Shown here in pieces: positions 37,964 through 46,102 of a stretch of DNA of 64,000 nt. The notes beneath the pieces were generated by a model. It saw only the letters and a list, made by a program, of their open reading frames with translations, ran no database searches and was not told the origin of the DNA. The position numbers were made by a program, and so were the translations under genes. Source of the stretch: Chromatiales bacterium (GTDB taxonomy: Bacteria > Pseudomonadota > Gammaproteobacteria > Thiohalomonadales > Thiohalomonadaceae); the NCBI GenBank assembly GCA_003251535.1, contig QKFD01000040.1:27390-91389 (forward strand), written 5' to 3'. Each line of letters starts with the position of its first letter. Positions within the stretch are counted from its first letter, which is position 1.

Positions 37964-38904
37964 GCACTACCTCCTCGATAGCGTCCCTGAGTGGCGGCGA
38001 CGAACACATCCTCTAGGCCCGCACTGGTGAGGCGTGACGTGGCCGGGGTGTGGGCCTGATCTAGGGCCGCTTGGATATACCCTTGTGGCTCATCGATCTC
38101 CCGCTCCAGCAGTACCCGTAGGCGCGCCCCTAGTTGGGTCACACTAAATACCCCAGGTAGTGGGGCGATGGCGTTGCGGGCGACCCGCGCCCTCTCGGAC
38201 TCCACCTCCACGACCCAGGCGTTGATCCCCGCCTCCAGCGTCGCCGGCGTGCCATCGGCTACCACCACTCCTCGATCGAGGATGGCGAGGCCGTGGCAGC
38301 GCTCTGCCTCGTCCATATAGTGGGTGGAGACCAGTAGTGTCGTACCGTTATCGGCCAGCTCGAACAGACGTTCCCAGAAGTCGCGGCGACTCTGCGGATC
38401 CACCGCCGAGGTAGGCTCATCTAAGAACAGCAGCTGCGGCTCATGCAGAATGGCAGCGGCCAGGGCGAGGCGCTGCTTCTGGCCACCGCTCAATGTGCCC
38501 GCCCATTGGCGGCGCAGCTCAGTGAGGTGAAAGCCCTCCATCAACTCCTCGATGCGACCCCGTCGCCGGGCCCGTGGTAGGCAGAAGATCTCCGCGATGA
38601 ACTGGAGATTCTCCAATACCGTCAGGTCCTCGTAGAGCGAGAAGCGCTGGGTCATATAGCCGATCTTGCGCTTGAGCGCCTCGGCCTCGCCGGGGACCTT
38701 GAGGCCGAGCACCACCGCCTCCCCCTCACTCGGGGTGAGAAGGCCACAGAGCATCCGAATGGTGGTGGACTTGCCTGAGCCGTTGGGGCCGAGGAAGCCG
38801 TAGATCCGGCCGCGTGGGATACGCAGGGCCACCCGATTGACCGCGGTCAACTGGCCGAAGCGGCGCGTCAGCCCCTCGGTCACGATAGCGAAATCGTCAC
38901 TCAT
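37960..38904 (-). CDS. ABC transporter ATP-binding protein (YbhF half-size type)
   Basis: 314 aa. Walker A GPNGSGKS (about 38-45), signature LSGGQKQRLALAAAI, Walker B LLFLDEPTSAVD and the H-loop in VSTHYMDEAER. A C-terminal domain of about 90 residues, typical of drug/export ABC ATPases, follows. The ATG at 38904 begins the homology (MSDDFAIVTEGL); the frame open to 39060 runs inside the HlyD gene and is not used. Overlaps HlyD by eight bases and the permease by four. Unlike E. coli YbhF it has one nucleotide-binding domain. Confidence 0.93.
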   Translation of the reverse strand: MSDDFAIVTEGLTRRFGQLTAVNRVALRIPRGRIYGFLGPNGSGKSTTIRMLCGLLTPSEGEAVVLGLKVPGEAEALKRKIGYMTQRFSLYEDLTVLENLQFIAEIFCLPRARRRGRIEELMEGFHLTELRRQWAGTLSGGQKQRLALAAAILHEPQLLFLDEPTSAVDPQSRRDFWERLFELADNGTTLLVSTHYMDEAERCHGLAILDRGVVVADGTPATLEAGINAWVVEVESERARVARNAIAPLPGVFSVTQLGARLRVLLEREIDEPQGYIQAALDQAHTPATSRLTSAGLEDVFVAATQGRYRGGSA

Positions 38905-39919
38905 GACCTGCCCTGTCCTGGCCGAAATCGACCTCCACCGGCACGCCGGCCGGTAGCCCCTCCGCCCCCTCCAGGTCCACCTCCGCGAGGTAGGCGAGGT
39001 GTTGGCGGTCGTGTTCAGTGAGGGAGTAGAAAGGGGTGAAGATGGGATCGGCACTGACACTGCGTACCCGACCCGTTAACCATTGGGGGGCACCATCCAC
39101 CTTGACCCGGGCGAGGCTCCCGGGGTGGATCTGGGCGCGGATCGGTTCAGGTACGTAGACCCGCGCATAGGGGCCTGGGCCTGTCAGCAGTACGGCCACC
39201 ACCGCGCCTACCTGAGGGCGCTCACCGGGTTCAAAGGGGAGGGCGTCGATACGGCCTGCGGCGGGGGCGGTGAGGGTGAGGCGCCCCACGGCGATGCGGG
39301 CACTGCCCTCTGCGGCCGAGGCGGCGGCCAGGGCGTGGCGGGCCTGGGCCAGCTCCTCCGGGGTGGCGCCGGTGCGTAGCTCGGTGAGCTGGGCCGCTGC
39401 CGCCTCGCGTTCAGCACTGGCGCGGTCACGTTCCGCCCGGGCGCGATCCAGCGCCTCAGCACTGGCCAGTTTGCGCTCCGTCAACTCCCGTTGGCGCGCC
39501 AACTCCGCAGTGGCCAGTTTGAGGGCGGCGTTGGCGCCGGAGAGGGTGGCCTCCGCTTGGTCTATCCGCTCACTGCGTGTCCCGCGCTCCAACTCCGCTA
39601 GCACGGCCTGGGCGCGGGCGCGCTCGGCACTGGCCTGAGAGAGGGCGGCGTTGGCGCGATCCGCCTGCTGTTGCACGATGACATCGCCGGCCGCCACCTG
39701 CATCCCCTCATGGACCGGGATCGTGACGATGGGCTCCGCGGCATCGGCGGCGATCTCGACCCGATCCCAGGCGGTGATGCCGGTGGCCTGCGGGGGTGGG
39801 GGGGCACTCTTACAGCCTGAGAGGAGTAGCAACGCCAGCGCAGCCCCTAGTCGTAGCGGGGAGCGGGAGGGTTGTTGGCGCGGTGGCTGAACCTGGGTGG
39901 GGACCCGTGGGTTATTCAT
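38897..39919 (-). CDS. HlyD-family membrane-fusion lipoprotein (YbhG-like)
   Basis: 340 aa. Its N-terminus leads to a lipobox (LLLLSGC), predicting a lipoprotein anchor rather than the usual membrane helix. A biotinyl-lipoyl half motif (PVHEGMQVAAGDVIVQQ), a long Ala/Arg/Glu-rich coiled coil (about 85-205) and a beta-barrel domain follow. It bridges the ABC transporter to the cell envelope for export. It overlaps the TetR gene by four bases and the ATPase by eight, so the operon is tightly coupled. The substrate is unknown; related YbhG systems affect drug tolerance. Confidence 0.92.
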   Translation of the reverse strand: MNNPRVPTQVQPPRQQPSRSPLRLGAALALLLLSGCKSAPPPPQATGITAWDRVEIAADAAEPIVTIPVHEGMQVAAGDVIVQQQADRANAALSQASAERARAQAVLAELERGTRSERIDQAEATLSGANAALKLATAELARQRELTERKLASAEALDRARAERDRASAEREAAAAQLTELRTGATPEELAQARHALAAASAAEGSARIAVGRLTLTAPAAGRIDALPFEPGERPQVGAVVAVLLTGPGPYARVYVPEPIRAQIHPGSLARVKVDGAPQWLTGRVRSVSADPIFTPFYSLTEHDRQHLAYLAEVDLEGAEGLPAGVPVEVDFGQDRAGHE

Positions 39920-40554
39920 CGGTCGTGCTCCTTAGCACCTTCATAAAAGAGACGAGTGGCGTGCTCCACCCAGCGGGCGGTGAAGGTCTCATCCATCTCA
40001 ATGCCAAATACCCGCTCAGCAACCGGGCGGGCGATGAAGGGGAATAGCGCCAGGCTGAGCAGGGAGAGGGCCGCACTGGCGGGGTCAAGATTGGCGCGCA
40101 GCCGCCCGGCCTGGCGCTCGGTGTCAATGAGGCGCTGCAACGTGGCGCCAGCGCGGGCGGCAAACCGTTCAATGAATAGCTCCCGTAACGCGGTTTCACC
40201 GTAGAGCACCTCGCGCACTATCAGGTTGGGAAACCAGGGGTTGCTGGCCAACATCTGCACATAGGCGCCAACGAAGTCGGTGAGGGAGCTGCGCTCTGAA
40301 GAGATCTGCTCTAACCGCGCCATGAGGGGCATGAATTGTCCCTCCAGTAGCGCTAGATAGAGCCCCTCTTTACCTTGGAAGTGGTAGTGCACCATCGCTG
40401 GATTGACGCCGGCGCGGTCGGCGATCTGGCGCAGAGAGACCGCCGCGAATTCACGGCGGGCGAAGAGATCCCGAGCGGCATCGAGCAGCGCTTGGCGGCT
40501 CTCTTCTGGAGGCCGGCCGGAACGGCGGCCAGGGCGGCGGATAGATTGGGACAT
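39916..40554 (-). CDS. TetR-family regulator (CecR/YbiH-like)
   Basis: 212 aa. N-terminal TetR helix-turn-helix (AARDLFARREFAAVSLRQIADRAGVNPAMVHYHFQGKEGLYLALL, split over about 25-70) and a C-terminal helical ligand domain of the DUF1956 kind. It is the first gene of the export operon, in the same order as E. coli cecR-ybhGFSR, and probably represses it. An AT-rich inverted repeat just upstream of its start is a likely operator. Confidence 0.92.
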   Translation of the reverse strand: MSQSIRRPGRRSGRPPEESRQALLDAARDLFARREFAAVSLRQIADRAGVNPAMVHYHFQGKEGLYLALLEGQFMPLMARLEQISSERSSLTDFVGAYVQMLASNPWFPNLIVREVLYGETALRELFIERFAARAGATLQRLIDTERQAGRLRANLDPASAALSLLSLALFPFIARPVAERVFGIEMDETFTARWVEHATRLFYEGAKEHDR

Positions 40555-40558
40555 GGCG

Positions 40559-40580
40559 TAATTAATGAATCGTTTAATTA
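40559..40580. promoter_or_regulatory. Candidate TetR-regulator operator
   Basis: TAATTAA (40559-40565) and TTAATTA (40574-40580) form a perfect inverted repeat around an 8-base centre, five bases upstream of the TetR-family ATG (40554). The run is strikingly AT-rich for this genome. Its size and position fit an autoregulatory TetR-type operator controlling the export operon. Confidence 0.6.
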
Positions 40581-40746
40581 AAAAGTCAAGGGGAGAGGGG
40601 GCGGCTGGCCTAAGATTCGCGTCTCATCTGCCAATCCGGTAGCATTCGCCCACCCTCTGGGGTGGTTTCGCCAATGTGGCACCTCGCTACAGCGCCCCCT
40701 GGGGGTGGGTACCCGTCGATCTCCCTCCCCAACCAACAGGTTTACG

Positions 40747-41547
40747 ATGGAACTGCTCGAACTGCTTGATGCCGTACTACTCGGGGCTGTTGAGGGGCTC
40801 ACAGAGTTTCTGCCCATCTCCAGTACCGGCCATCTCATCATTGCCCAAGACCTGCTTGGGTTGAACAGTGAGCGAGACAAGGTCTTTGCTATTGCCATCC
40901 AGTTAGGTGCCATTCTGGCCATTTGCTGGGCCTATCGCAGCAAGATTGCCCAGGTGGTACGGGGGCTGCCACAGGACCCCAGTGCCCAGCGTTTTGTCGG
41001 TAATCTGCTCATTGCCTTCATGCCAGCCGCCGTACTTGGGCTCGCCTTTCATCACATCATCAAAGAGATACTGTTCAGCCCCATCACGGTGGCCTTGGCC
41101 TTGATCACCGGAGGCCTCTTCATCCTCTGGGTGGAGCACTTCTACAACCGCATTCACCATATTGATCGGGTCGAGCAGATGGGCTGGGCCGATGCCCTTA
41201 AGGTCGGGGTGTGTCAGGCGGCGGCCCTCTTTCCCGGCGTCTCCCGCTCCGGGGCGACCATCATGGGCGGGCTGCTCTTTGGTCTATCGCGCCAAACAGC
41301 GACTGAATTCTCGTTTTTCCTCGCCATTCCCACCATGTTTGCCGCCACCGGCTATGACGTCCTGAAGAGCTGGTCTCTCCTACAGGCGGCCGATCTGCCA
41401 TTTTTTGCCGTTGGCTTCACCGCCGCCTTTCTGTTTGCCCTGTTAGCGGTGAAGGGGTTGCTGCGGTACGTTGCCCACCACAGCTTTGTGCTCTTTGCCT
41501 GGTACCGCATCGTCTTTGGCGCGCTGGTCCTCTACTACTTCTGGTGA
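40747..41547 (+). CDS. uppP: Undecaprenyl-diphosphatase UppP (BacA)
   Basis: 266-aa polytopic membrane enzyme that recycles the cell-wall lipid carrier by removing a phosphate from undecaprenyl diphosphate. Conserved motifs: [16 protein letters not shown] (about 17-32) and [17 protein letters not shown] (about 165-180). Eight hydrophobic segments. The ATG at 40747 matches the family start ([13 protein letters not shown]); the frame from 40705 has no support. Transcribed divergently from the TetR operon. Confidence 0.96.
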   Translation: MELLELLDAVLLGAVEGLTEFLPISSTGHLIIAQDLLGLNSERDKVFAIAIQLGAILAICWAYRSKIAQVVRGLPQDPSAQRFVGNLLIAFMPAAVLGLAFHHIIKEILFSPITVALALITGGLFILWVEHFYNRIHHIDRVEQMGWADALKVGVCQAAALFPGVSRSGATIMGGLLFGLSRQTATEFSFFLAIPTMFAATGYDVLKSWSLLQAADLPFFAVGFTAAFLFALLAVKGLLRYVAHHSFVLFAWYRIVFGALVLYYFW

Positions 41548-41640
41548 GGCAAAGAGGGCTATGGGGAGTTGTCCTCGGTGGCTGGTTGTGCTCCGATAAC
41601 CCCCTTTTCCGTCTGGATAAACACGGCCAAGGGAGGGGCG

Positions 41641-42981
41641 ATGGGCTGGATGAGTCGTAGGGGTTGGTGGCAGGGGGTTGTGGTTGCCACCCTGCTGGGG
41701 GGAGTGAAGTCGGCGCTCGCCTCCGGTTTTGCACTGATCGAGCAGAGTGGTAGTGGCCTCGGCAACGCCTATGCCGGCGGTGCCGCGGTGGCAGAGGATG
41801 CCGCAACCCTCTTTTACAATCCCGCCGGCCTCACCCGGCTCCCGGCAGCGCAGCTGGTCACCACAGGTCATCTCATTAGCCCCTCTACCCGTTTCCGCGA
41901 CGGGGGCTCCGCCATCAATCCTCGCTTCACTGGCGGGGAGGTGGTGGCCGGCACGCTCTACGGCAGCGATGGCGGGGAGGGGGGAGAGGCGGGTGCGATC
42001 CCCAACCTCTACTATGCCCGTCCAGTCGGGGAGGAGTGGGCCTGGGGGATCGGGATCTATGTCCCCTTCGGACTCGGTACCGACTACGAGCGAGACTGGG
42101 TGGGGCGCTACCACGCCATCAAGTCGCAGATACACACCGTCAATATCGCCCCAGCCCTTGCCTGGCGGTTAGATCAACAGTGGTCGGTGGGGGCCTCTCT
42201 CTCCGCGCAGTACATCGAGGGGGAGCTGACCCAAGCGGTGGATCTAGGGGCCATGGCCGCCGCCCTGGGGATGGCAACAGCGCCCGCCAACCCAGCGACT
42301 GACGGCGTAAGCCGCATGACAGGGGAGAGTTGGAGCTGGGGATATAGCGTCGGCCTACTATGGGAGCCCGATCCAGGGTTGCGGTTGGGGCTCGCGTGGC
42401 GCTCCGGCTACGACCAGCGGCTGGAGGGGGAGCGCGAGTTGCAGGTGCCACCCAGCTTGGCAGGTATCGTTGCCAGCAGCCGAATTGACGCCTCCGCCAC
42501 GGTCCATCTACCCCCCTCCCTCTCCCTCAGCCTCTACCGTCAATGTGGCCCATGGTCACTGATGGGCGATGTGACGTGGACCGGCTGGGGTCGATTCCAG
42601 ACCCTGGTGGTGGAGGGCGAGGACGGTAGCCGTCATGTGCAGCAGGAGCGTTGGGAGGACACCATGCGTTACTCCCTCGGGGTGGGGTTTGCCACCAGCG
42701 ATACACTGCTGCTGCGGGCTGGGGTCGCCTACGACCAGTCGCCGGTCGCCAGTGCCGAGTTGCGTACCCCGCGGATCCCCGATAGCGACCGGACTTGGCT
42801 GGCCCTCGGTCTCTCCTGGCAGGCCACGCCTGGGCTACGGCTCGATGCGGGGTATACCCATATCCTGGTGGCCGATACCTCGATTCGTAACCACGACTCC
42901 ACCACAGGCCACCTGCTGCTGGGGGAGTTCCAGTCTGATGTTGATGTGTTGGGTCTCCAGCTCACCTGGCGCCTGGATTGA
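41641..42981 (+). CDS. FadL/OmpP1-family outer-membrane transporter
   Basis: 446-aa beta-barrel protein for uptake of hydrophobic compounds. Signal peptide (about 1-28), then the FadL hatch region (SGFALIEQSGSGLGNAYAGGAA, FYNPAGL motif at about 58-64) and alternating hydrophobic strands to a C-terminal aromatic-rich barrel end. The substrate cannot be told: family members carry fatty acids or aromatic hydrocarbons. The start at 41641 has AAGGGAGGGG upstream; the frame back to 41569 is unsupported. Confidence 0.92.
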   Translation: MGWMSRRGWWQGVVVATLLGGVKSALASGFALIEQSGSGLGNAYAGGAAVAEDAATLFYNPAGLTRLPAAQLVTTGHLISPSTRFRDGGSAINPRFTGGEVVAGTLYGSDGGEGGEAGAIPNLYYARPVGEEWAWGIGIYVPFGLGTDYERDWVGRYHAIKSQIHTVNIAPALAWRLDQQWSVGASLSAQYIEGELTQAVDLGAMAAALGMATAPANPATDGVSRMTGESWSWGYSVGLLWEPDPGLRLGLAWRSGYDQRLEGERELQVPPSLAGIVASSRIDASATVHLPPSLSLSLYRQCGPWSLMGDVTWTGWGRFQTLVVEGEDGSRHVQQERWEDTMRYSLGVGFATSDTLLLRAGVAYDQSPVASAELRTPRIPDSDRTWLALGLSWQATPGLRLDAGYTHILVADTSIRNHDSTTGHLLLGEFQSDVDVLGLQLTWRLD

Positions 42982-42998
42982 ACCCACTTAATTGCAAC

Positions 42999-43697
42999 TC
43001 AGGGCTGCCTATCGTTGGCCAGCCGCTCTGCAATGGTGACGAGGTGATCGTGCTGCTCTGCGCAGTCTGCTTCACAGGGGACCGCCAACTGCTGTACCAC
43101 CACCACCTCCCCTAGACCGGAGGGCAGGACCACTGCCGTCTGCCACACCGCCAGCTCATCACCGTCCTGCTCTAGTACCGGGAAGAGATGCAGTTCAGTG
43201 CCATCTGGCAGGGCGAGGCGGTCCAGTACCAGGTAACTCTCCAACCAGGCCGGTACGCTCTGCTGACGCAGCCTCGGTTCGGCGCTCAGCGCTCCGGCGC
43301 GTTGTGCTTGGAGCAGCTCGTGGTCGAATGGTGTACGGGTGCAGCGGGCGGCACGCAGGCTCCCTAGGGAGCCTCCAGGGCTATCGGGGTCGTGGACTGC
43401 GCGATAGAGCATCACCTGTAGGGAGGGTTTGCACTCTGGTTGGAAGTGGTGCAAGGGCTCAAAGGCGGTGGATAGACCCTCTTCGCCAATGCTGGGGGCG
43501 GCGCGTGCCCAGAGCACAATGGGGGTGCCGCGTTCAAAGGATAGGCGTAACGATGAGGGGCTAGCCGTTGGCTGGAACTGCTGCTCCACCAAGTGGATGA
43601 CACGCTGCTCAAAGGGAAAAAGGTAGATGGGATCGGCCCAGCCAGAGAGGGGGAGTAGCAGGGTCGAGAGAAGAAGGAGTAAAGAGCAGCGCACCAT
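42999..43697 (-). CDS. Hypothetical secreted protein
   Basis: 232 aa with a clear Sec signal peptide (MVRCSLLLLLSTLLLPLSGWA) and a mixed alpha/beta body. I do not recognise the family; the size, a central YLVLDRLALPDGTELHLFPVLEQD stretch and a late Cys pair (CEADCAEQ) are all that stand out. A weak resemblance to the CsiV type of periplasmic protein is possible. Convergent with the FadL gene, 17 bases apart. Codon use is like its neighbours, so a real gene is likely. Confidence 0.75.
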   Translation of the reverse strand: MVRCSLLLLLSTLLLPLSGWADPIYLFPFEQRVIHLVEQQFQPTASPSSLRLSFERGTPIVLWARAAPSIGEEGLSTAFEPLHHFQPECKPSLQVMLYRAVHDPDSPGGSLGSLRAARCTRTPFDHELLQAQRAGALSAEPRLRQQSVPAWLESYLVLDRLALPDGTELHLFPVLEQDGDELAVWQTAVVLPSGLGEVVVVQQLAVPCEADCAEQHDHLVTIAERLANDRQP

Positions 43698-44019
43698 TCA
43701 GTTTCCTCGGATGGACGGCAGCGGATCACCAGGCGGGATGGTATCACGCCCCCCTCCGCTGAGGGGTCTTTATGGGGTATTGGCGTCCCGCCAAGTGGGT
43801 CGAGACCGAACGGGAAAAGTTAAGAAAAACTTAAAGAAAAGGGTGAAGAAAGCGTGAAATTGGGGCCAAATTGTTAACTTGAGCACACTTTATCACTCAT
43901 TGCCCCTTTTTGGCCCGAGTCCATTTTCATCAAGCTGCAAAAAGGTGCATGATCAGCTGGCGGGAGATCTAAATTCCCGAGTATATCGCCAAGAATATTC
44001 AATTCTTCGGGGGGTCACA
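43698..44019. other. AT-rich intergenic region upstream of the CZB gene
   Basis: 322 bases, noticeably lower in GC than the genes around it (runs such as AAGTTAAGAAAAACTTAAAG). Contains an inverted repeat TTAAG-AAAAA-CTTAA (about 43818-43832) and a hairpin AAGAAT-ATTCA-ATTCTT (43991-44007) just before the SD of the next gene. No gene is credible; a regulated promoter is likely. Confidence 0.45.
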
Positions 44020-44487
44020 ATGCAGAAAATGGATCTGGTTCATGAAATACGTGCGGCCAAACGGGCCCATGTCAATTGGGTTAGCCACGCCCACGCACTG
44101 ATCGAAGGGCTGCCACTGGAGCAGAATCAGGTGCCGGTGAATGCCACTGAGTGCAAGTTCGGGGTCTGGTACTACGGCATCGGTCAGATGTTCTTTGATG
44201 TGCCGGAGTTCAAGGCGATCGAAGAGCCGCATATGGCGTTGCACGCTACCTACATGAAAATCTTTCAGCAGCTGTTTGGTCATCACGAAGAGGAGAAGGT
44301 CTCCTTCCTCCAGAAGTTTTTTGGCCGGAAGAGCGAGGCCAAAGAGGATCATCGTGAAGAGGCGCGCAAGCTGCTGCCGCTGCTGAAGAAGTACTCCGAT
44401 GTCGTGGTACACCGCTTAGAGGATCTGGAGAAGCGAGTGGTGGAGATGCCTGACGAGGAGCTGGAGCGGTTGGCAGCCCTGGCATAG
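44020..44487 (+). CDS. Stand-alone CZB (chemoreceptor zinc-binding) domain protein
   Basis: About 155 aa consisting essentially of one CZB domain. The family zinc ligands are visible: His in RAHVNWVSHAHAL, Cys in ECKFGVWYYGIGQ and the HxxxH pair in EPHMALHATYMKIF. A lysine/glutamate-rich C-terminal helix completes it. CZB domains normally sit at the end of chemoreceptors or diguanylate cyclases and sense zinc or, through the Cys, oxidants such as hypochlorous acid. Here it is free, so it probably works by interaction. Start at ATG 44020 (GGGGGG upstream); the frame from 43879 crosses the AT-rich leader. Confidence 0.85.
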   Translation: MQKMDLVHEIRAAKRAHVNWVSHAHALIEGLPLEQNQVPVNATECKFGVWYYGIGQMFFDVPEFKAIEEPHMALHATYMKIFQQLFGHHEEEKVSFLQKFFGRKSEAKEDHREEARKLLPLLKKYSDVVVHRLEDLEKRVVEMPDEELERLAALA

Positions 44488-44641
44488 TGTTCTGAGGTTG
44501 AGGCGGGATGCGTCGCTGGATGCGCTCATGGACGTTCCCGTGATGGTGTCGATTCTTTTTCACATACTGTGTGAGTAAGTCACTGATCGCTCTCCCCCAG
44601 CGGATGGACAATGGCGCCACCTAGCCAACGAGGTGTGCGCC

Positions 44642-44836
44642 ATGAAACAGAATGTAGGTGGTATCGACCGGGTATTACGCATCGTTGCCGGTATCGGCTT
44701 GATCGCCCTAGCTGTCACCGGGGTCTTTGCCCCCTGGGGCTGGATCGGAGTGGTGCCGCTGGCAACGGGAGCAGTGGGCTTCTGTCCCTTCTATCCACTG
44801 CTGGGTGTCAGCACCTGCCCCAATACCCGCGCGTAA
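44642..44836 (+). CDS. DUF2892 inner-membrane protein
   Basis: 64-aa small membrane protein. Two hydrophobic segments (RVLRIVAGIGLIALAVTG; GWIGVVPLATGAVGF) end in the family signature CPFYPLLGVSTC with two cysteines. Similar domains form the tail of YgaP-type rhodanese proteins in the membrane; stand-alone forms have unknown function. ATG 44642 has GAGG eight bases upstream. Confidence 0.88.
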   Translation: MKQNVGGIDRVLRIVAGIGLIALAVTGVFAPWGWIGVVPLATGAVGFCPFYPLLGVSTCPNTRA

Positions 44837-44983
44837 GGATTACGCTCGCTGCGCCCTGGTGGTTGGTCTCCCTACTCAACGGTTTTGGTTTTGGGGTTTT
44901 GGTTTTTACGGGTGTCGCCCGCCAACGCCGTTGGGTAGGGGTGCCGGTCACTGGGGCGTCTTCGCCTGGTACCGGGGGCCGGT

Positions 44984-45002
44984 CGGAGAGCGCTGCTCTC
45001 CG
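44984..45002. terminator. Perfect hairpin before thiL
   Basis: CGGAGAGC (44984-44991) and GCTCTCCG (44995-45002) form an 8-bp stem with a 3-base loop, followed by TTAAACTA. Possibly the 3' end of the DUF2892 transcript; no long T-run. Confidence 0.4.
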
Positions 45003-45049
45003 TTAAACTAGGCTTCCAGTACGCCATAGGTCGCTTGCTCTGTCGCTCC

Positions 45050-46024
45050 ATGGGTCTCGGCGAATTCCAACTCATTGATCGCTACTTCACTCATCCCCCT
45101 GAGCGCGCTGATGTGGTGCTCGGGGTGGGGGATGACTGTGCCCTGCTACAACCACCTCCCGGACAGCTGCTGGCCATGACAGTAGATGCCATGGTGGAGG
45201 GGGTCCACTTTCCTCTGGCGAGCGATCCGGCGGCCTTGGGTCACAAGGCGCTGGCGGTGAGCCTCTCCGATCTCGCCGCCATGGGGGCTGAACCGGCCTG
45301 GGCTACCTTAGTGCTGTCGTTGCCAGTGGTGGAGGAGGCGTGGGTGGCGGCGTGCGCTAAGGGGTTGTTAGGGCTGGCCGAACAGCACGCCGTTGCCTTA
45401 GTCGGCGGGGATACGGTACGCGGTCCTCGCGCCCTGACCACGCAACTGCACGGTTTCGTACCCCCCTCCCTGGCGCTGCGACGGGATGCGGCCCGTCCCG
45501 GAGACCTCATCTATGTCACCGGCACCTTAGGTGATGCCGGTGTGGGTCTGGCCATCGTCCAGGGGGCGCTGGTGCCGGGCGCGCCGCCCGCCCATGCCTA
45601 CCTGCGGGGGCGCTTGGAACGTCCCACCCCCCGCGTGGCGCACGGGCTTGCCCTGCGTGGTCTGGCCCATGCGGCCATCGATATCTCTGATGGCCTTGCC
45701 GCCGATCTTGGCCACATCCTGCGACGCAGTGGCGTGGGGGCAGTGCTGGAGCCCGATAAGCTCCCTCTCTCCGCAGCGCTGTGCCAGGCCGTGCCAGCGC
45801 CGGCCGACCGCCTTCGACTTGCCCTGACGGCGGGGGATGACTATGAGCTACTGTTCACCCTGCCGGAGGCGCGGGCCGAGGCGCTGGCAGAACGCTTAGC
45901 GGCGCTCTCCGTTGGGGCCACCTGCATCGGTCGGATAGAGGCCCAGTCGGGGTTGCGCCTGCTCACCGCGGCCGGTCCCACCCCCTACGACGGCGGCGGA
46001 TGGGACCACTTTGCCCCCCCTTAA
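45050..46024 (+). CDS. thiL: Thiamine-monophosphate kinase ThiL
   Basis: 324-aa enzyme making thiamine diphosphate from thiamine monophosphate. PurM-like fold motifs: VGDDCALL (ATP/Mg site, about 26-33), VDAMVEGVHF, SLSDLAAMGA, and DISDGLAADLGHI late in the protein. ATG 45050 begins the family homology (MGLGEFQLIDRYF); the frame from 45035 is slightly longer. No thi-box is evident upstream. Usual class context near ribosomal and nus genes is absent. Confidence 0.95.
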   Translation: MGLGEFQLIDRYFTHPPERADVVLGVGDDCALLQPPPGQLLAMTVDAMVEGVHFPLASDPAALGHKALAVSLSDLAAMGAEPAWATLVLSLPVVEEAWVAACAKGLLGLAEQHAVALVGGDTVRGPRALTTQLHGFVPPSLALRRDAARPGDLIYVTGTLGDAGVGLAIVQGALVPGAPPAHAYLRGRLERPTPRVAHGLALRGLAHAAIDISDGLAADLGHILRRSGVGAVLEPDKLPLSAALCQAVPAPADRLRLALTAGDDYELLFTLPEARAEALAERLAALSVGATCIGRIEAQSGLRLLTAAGPTPYDGGGWDHFAPP

Positions 46025-46102
46025 CGCGGCGAGTCTGTGGTTTTTTTTCAGGCGGTGGGCGCTTTTCGGTAACATACCCCCCTTTCAGCCGCCACCGGAA
46101 CC

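Noticed and set aside
46038..46046. T-run after thiL as a terminator
   Set aside because: No stable stem precedes the run of eight T, so it does not meet the criteria for an intrinsic terminator.
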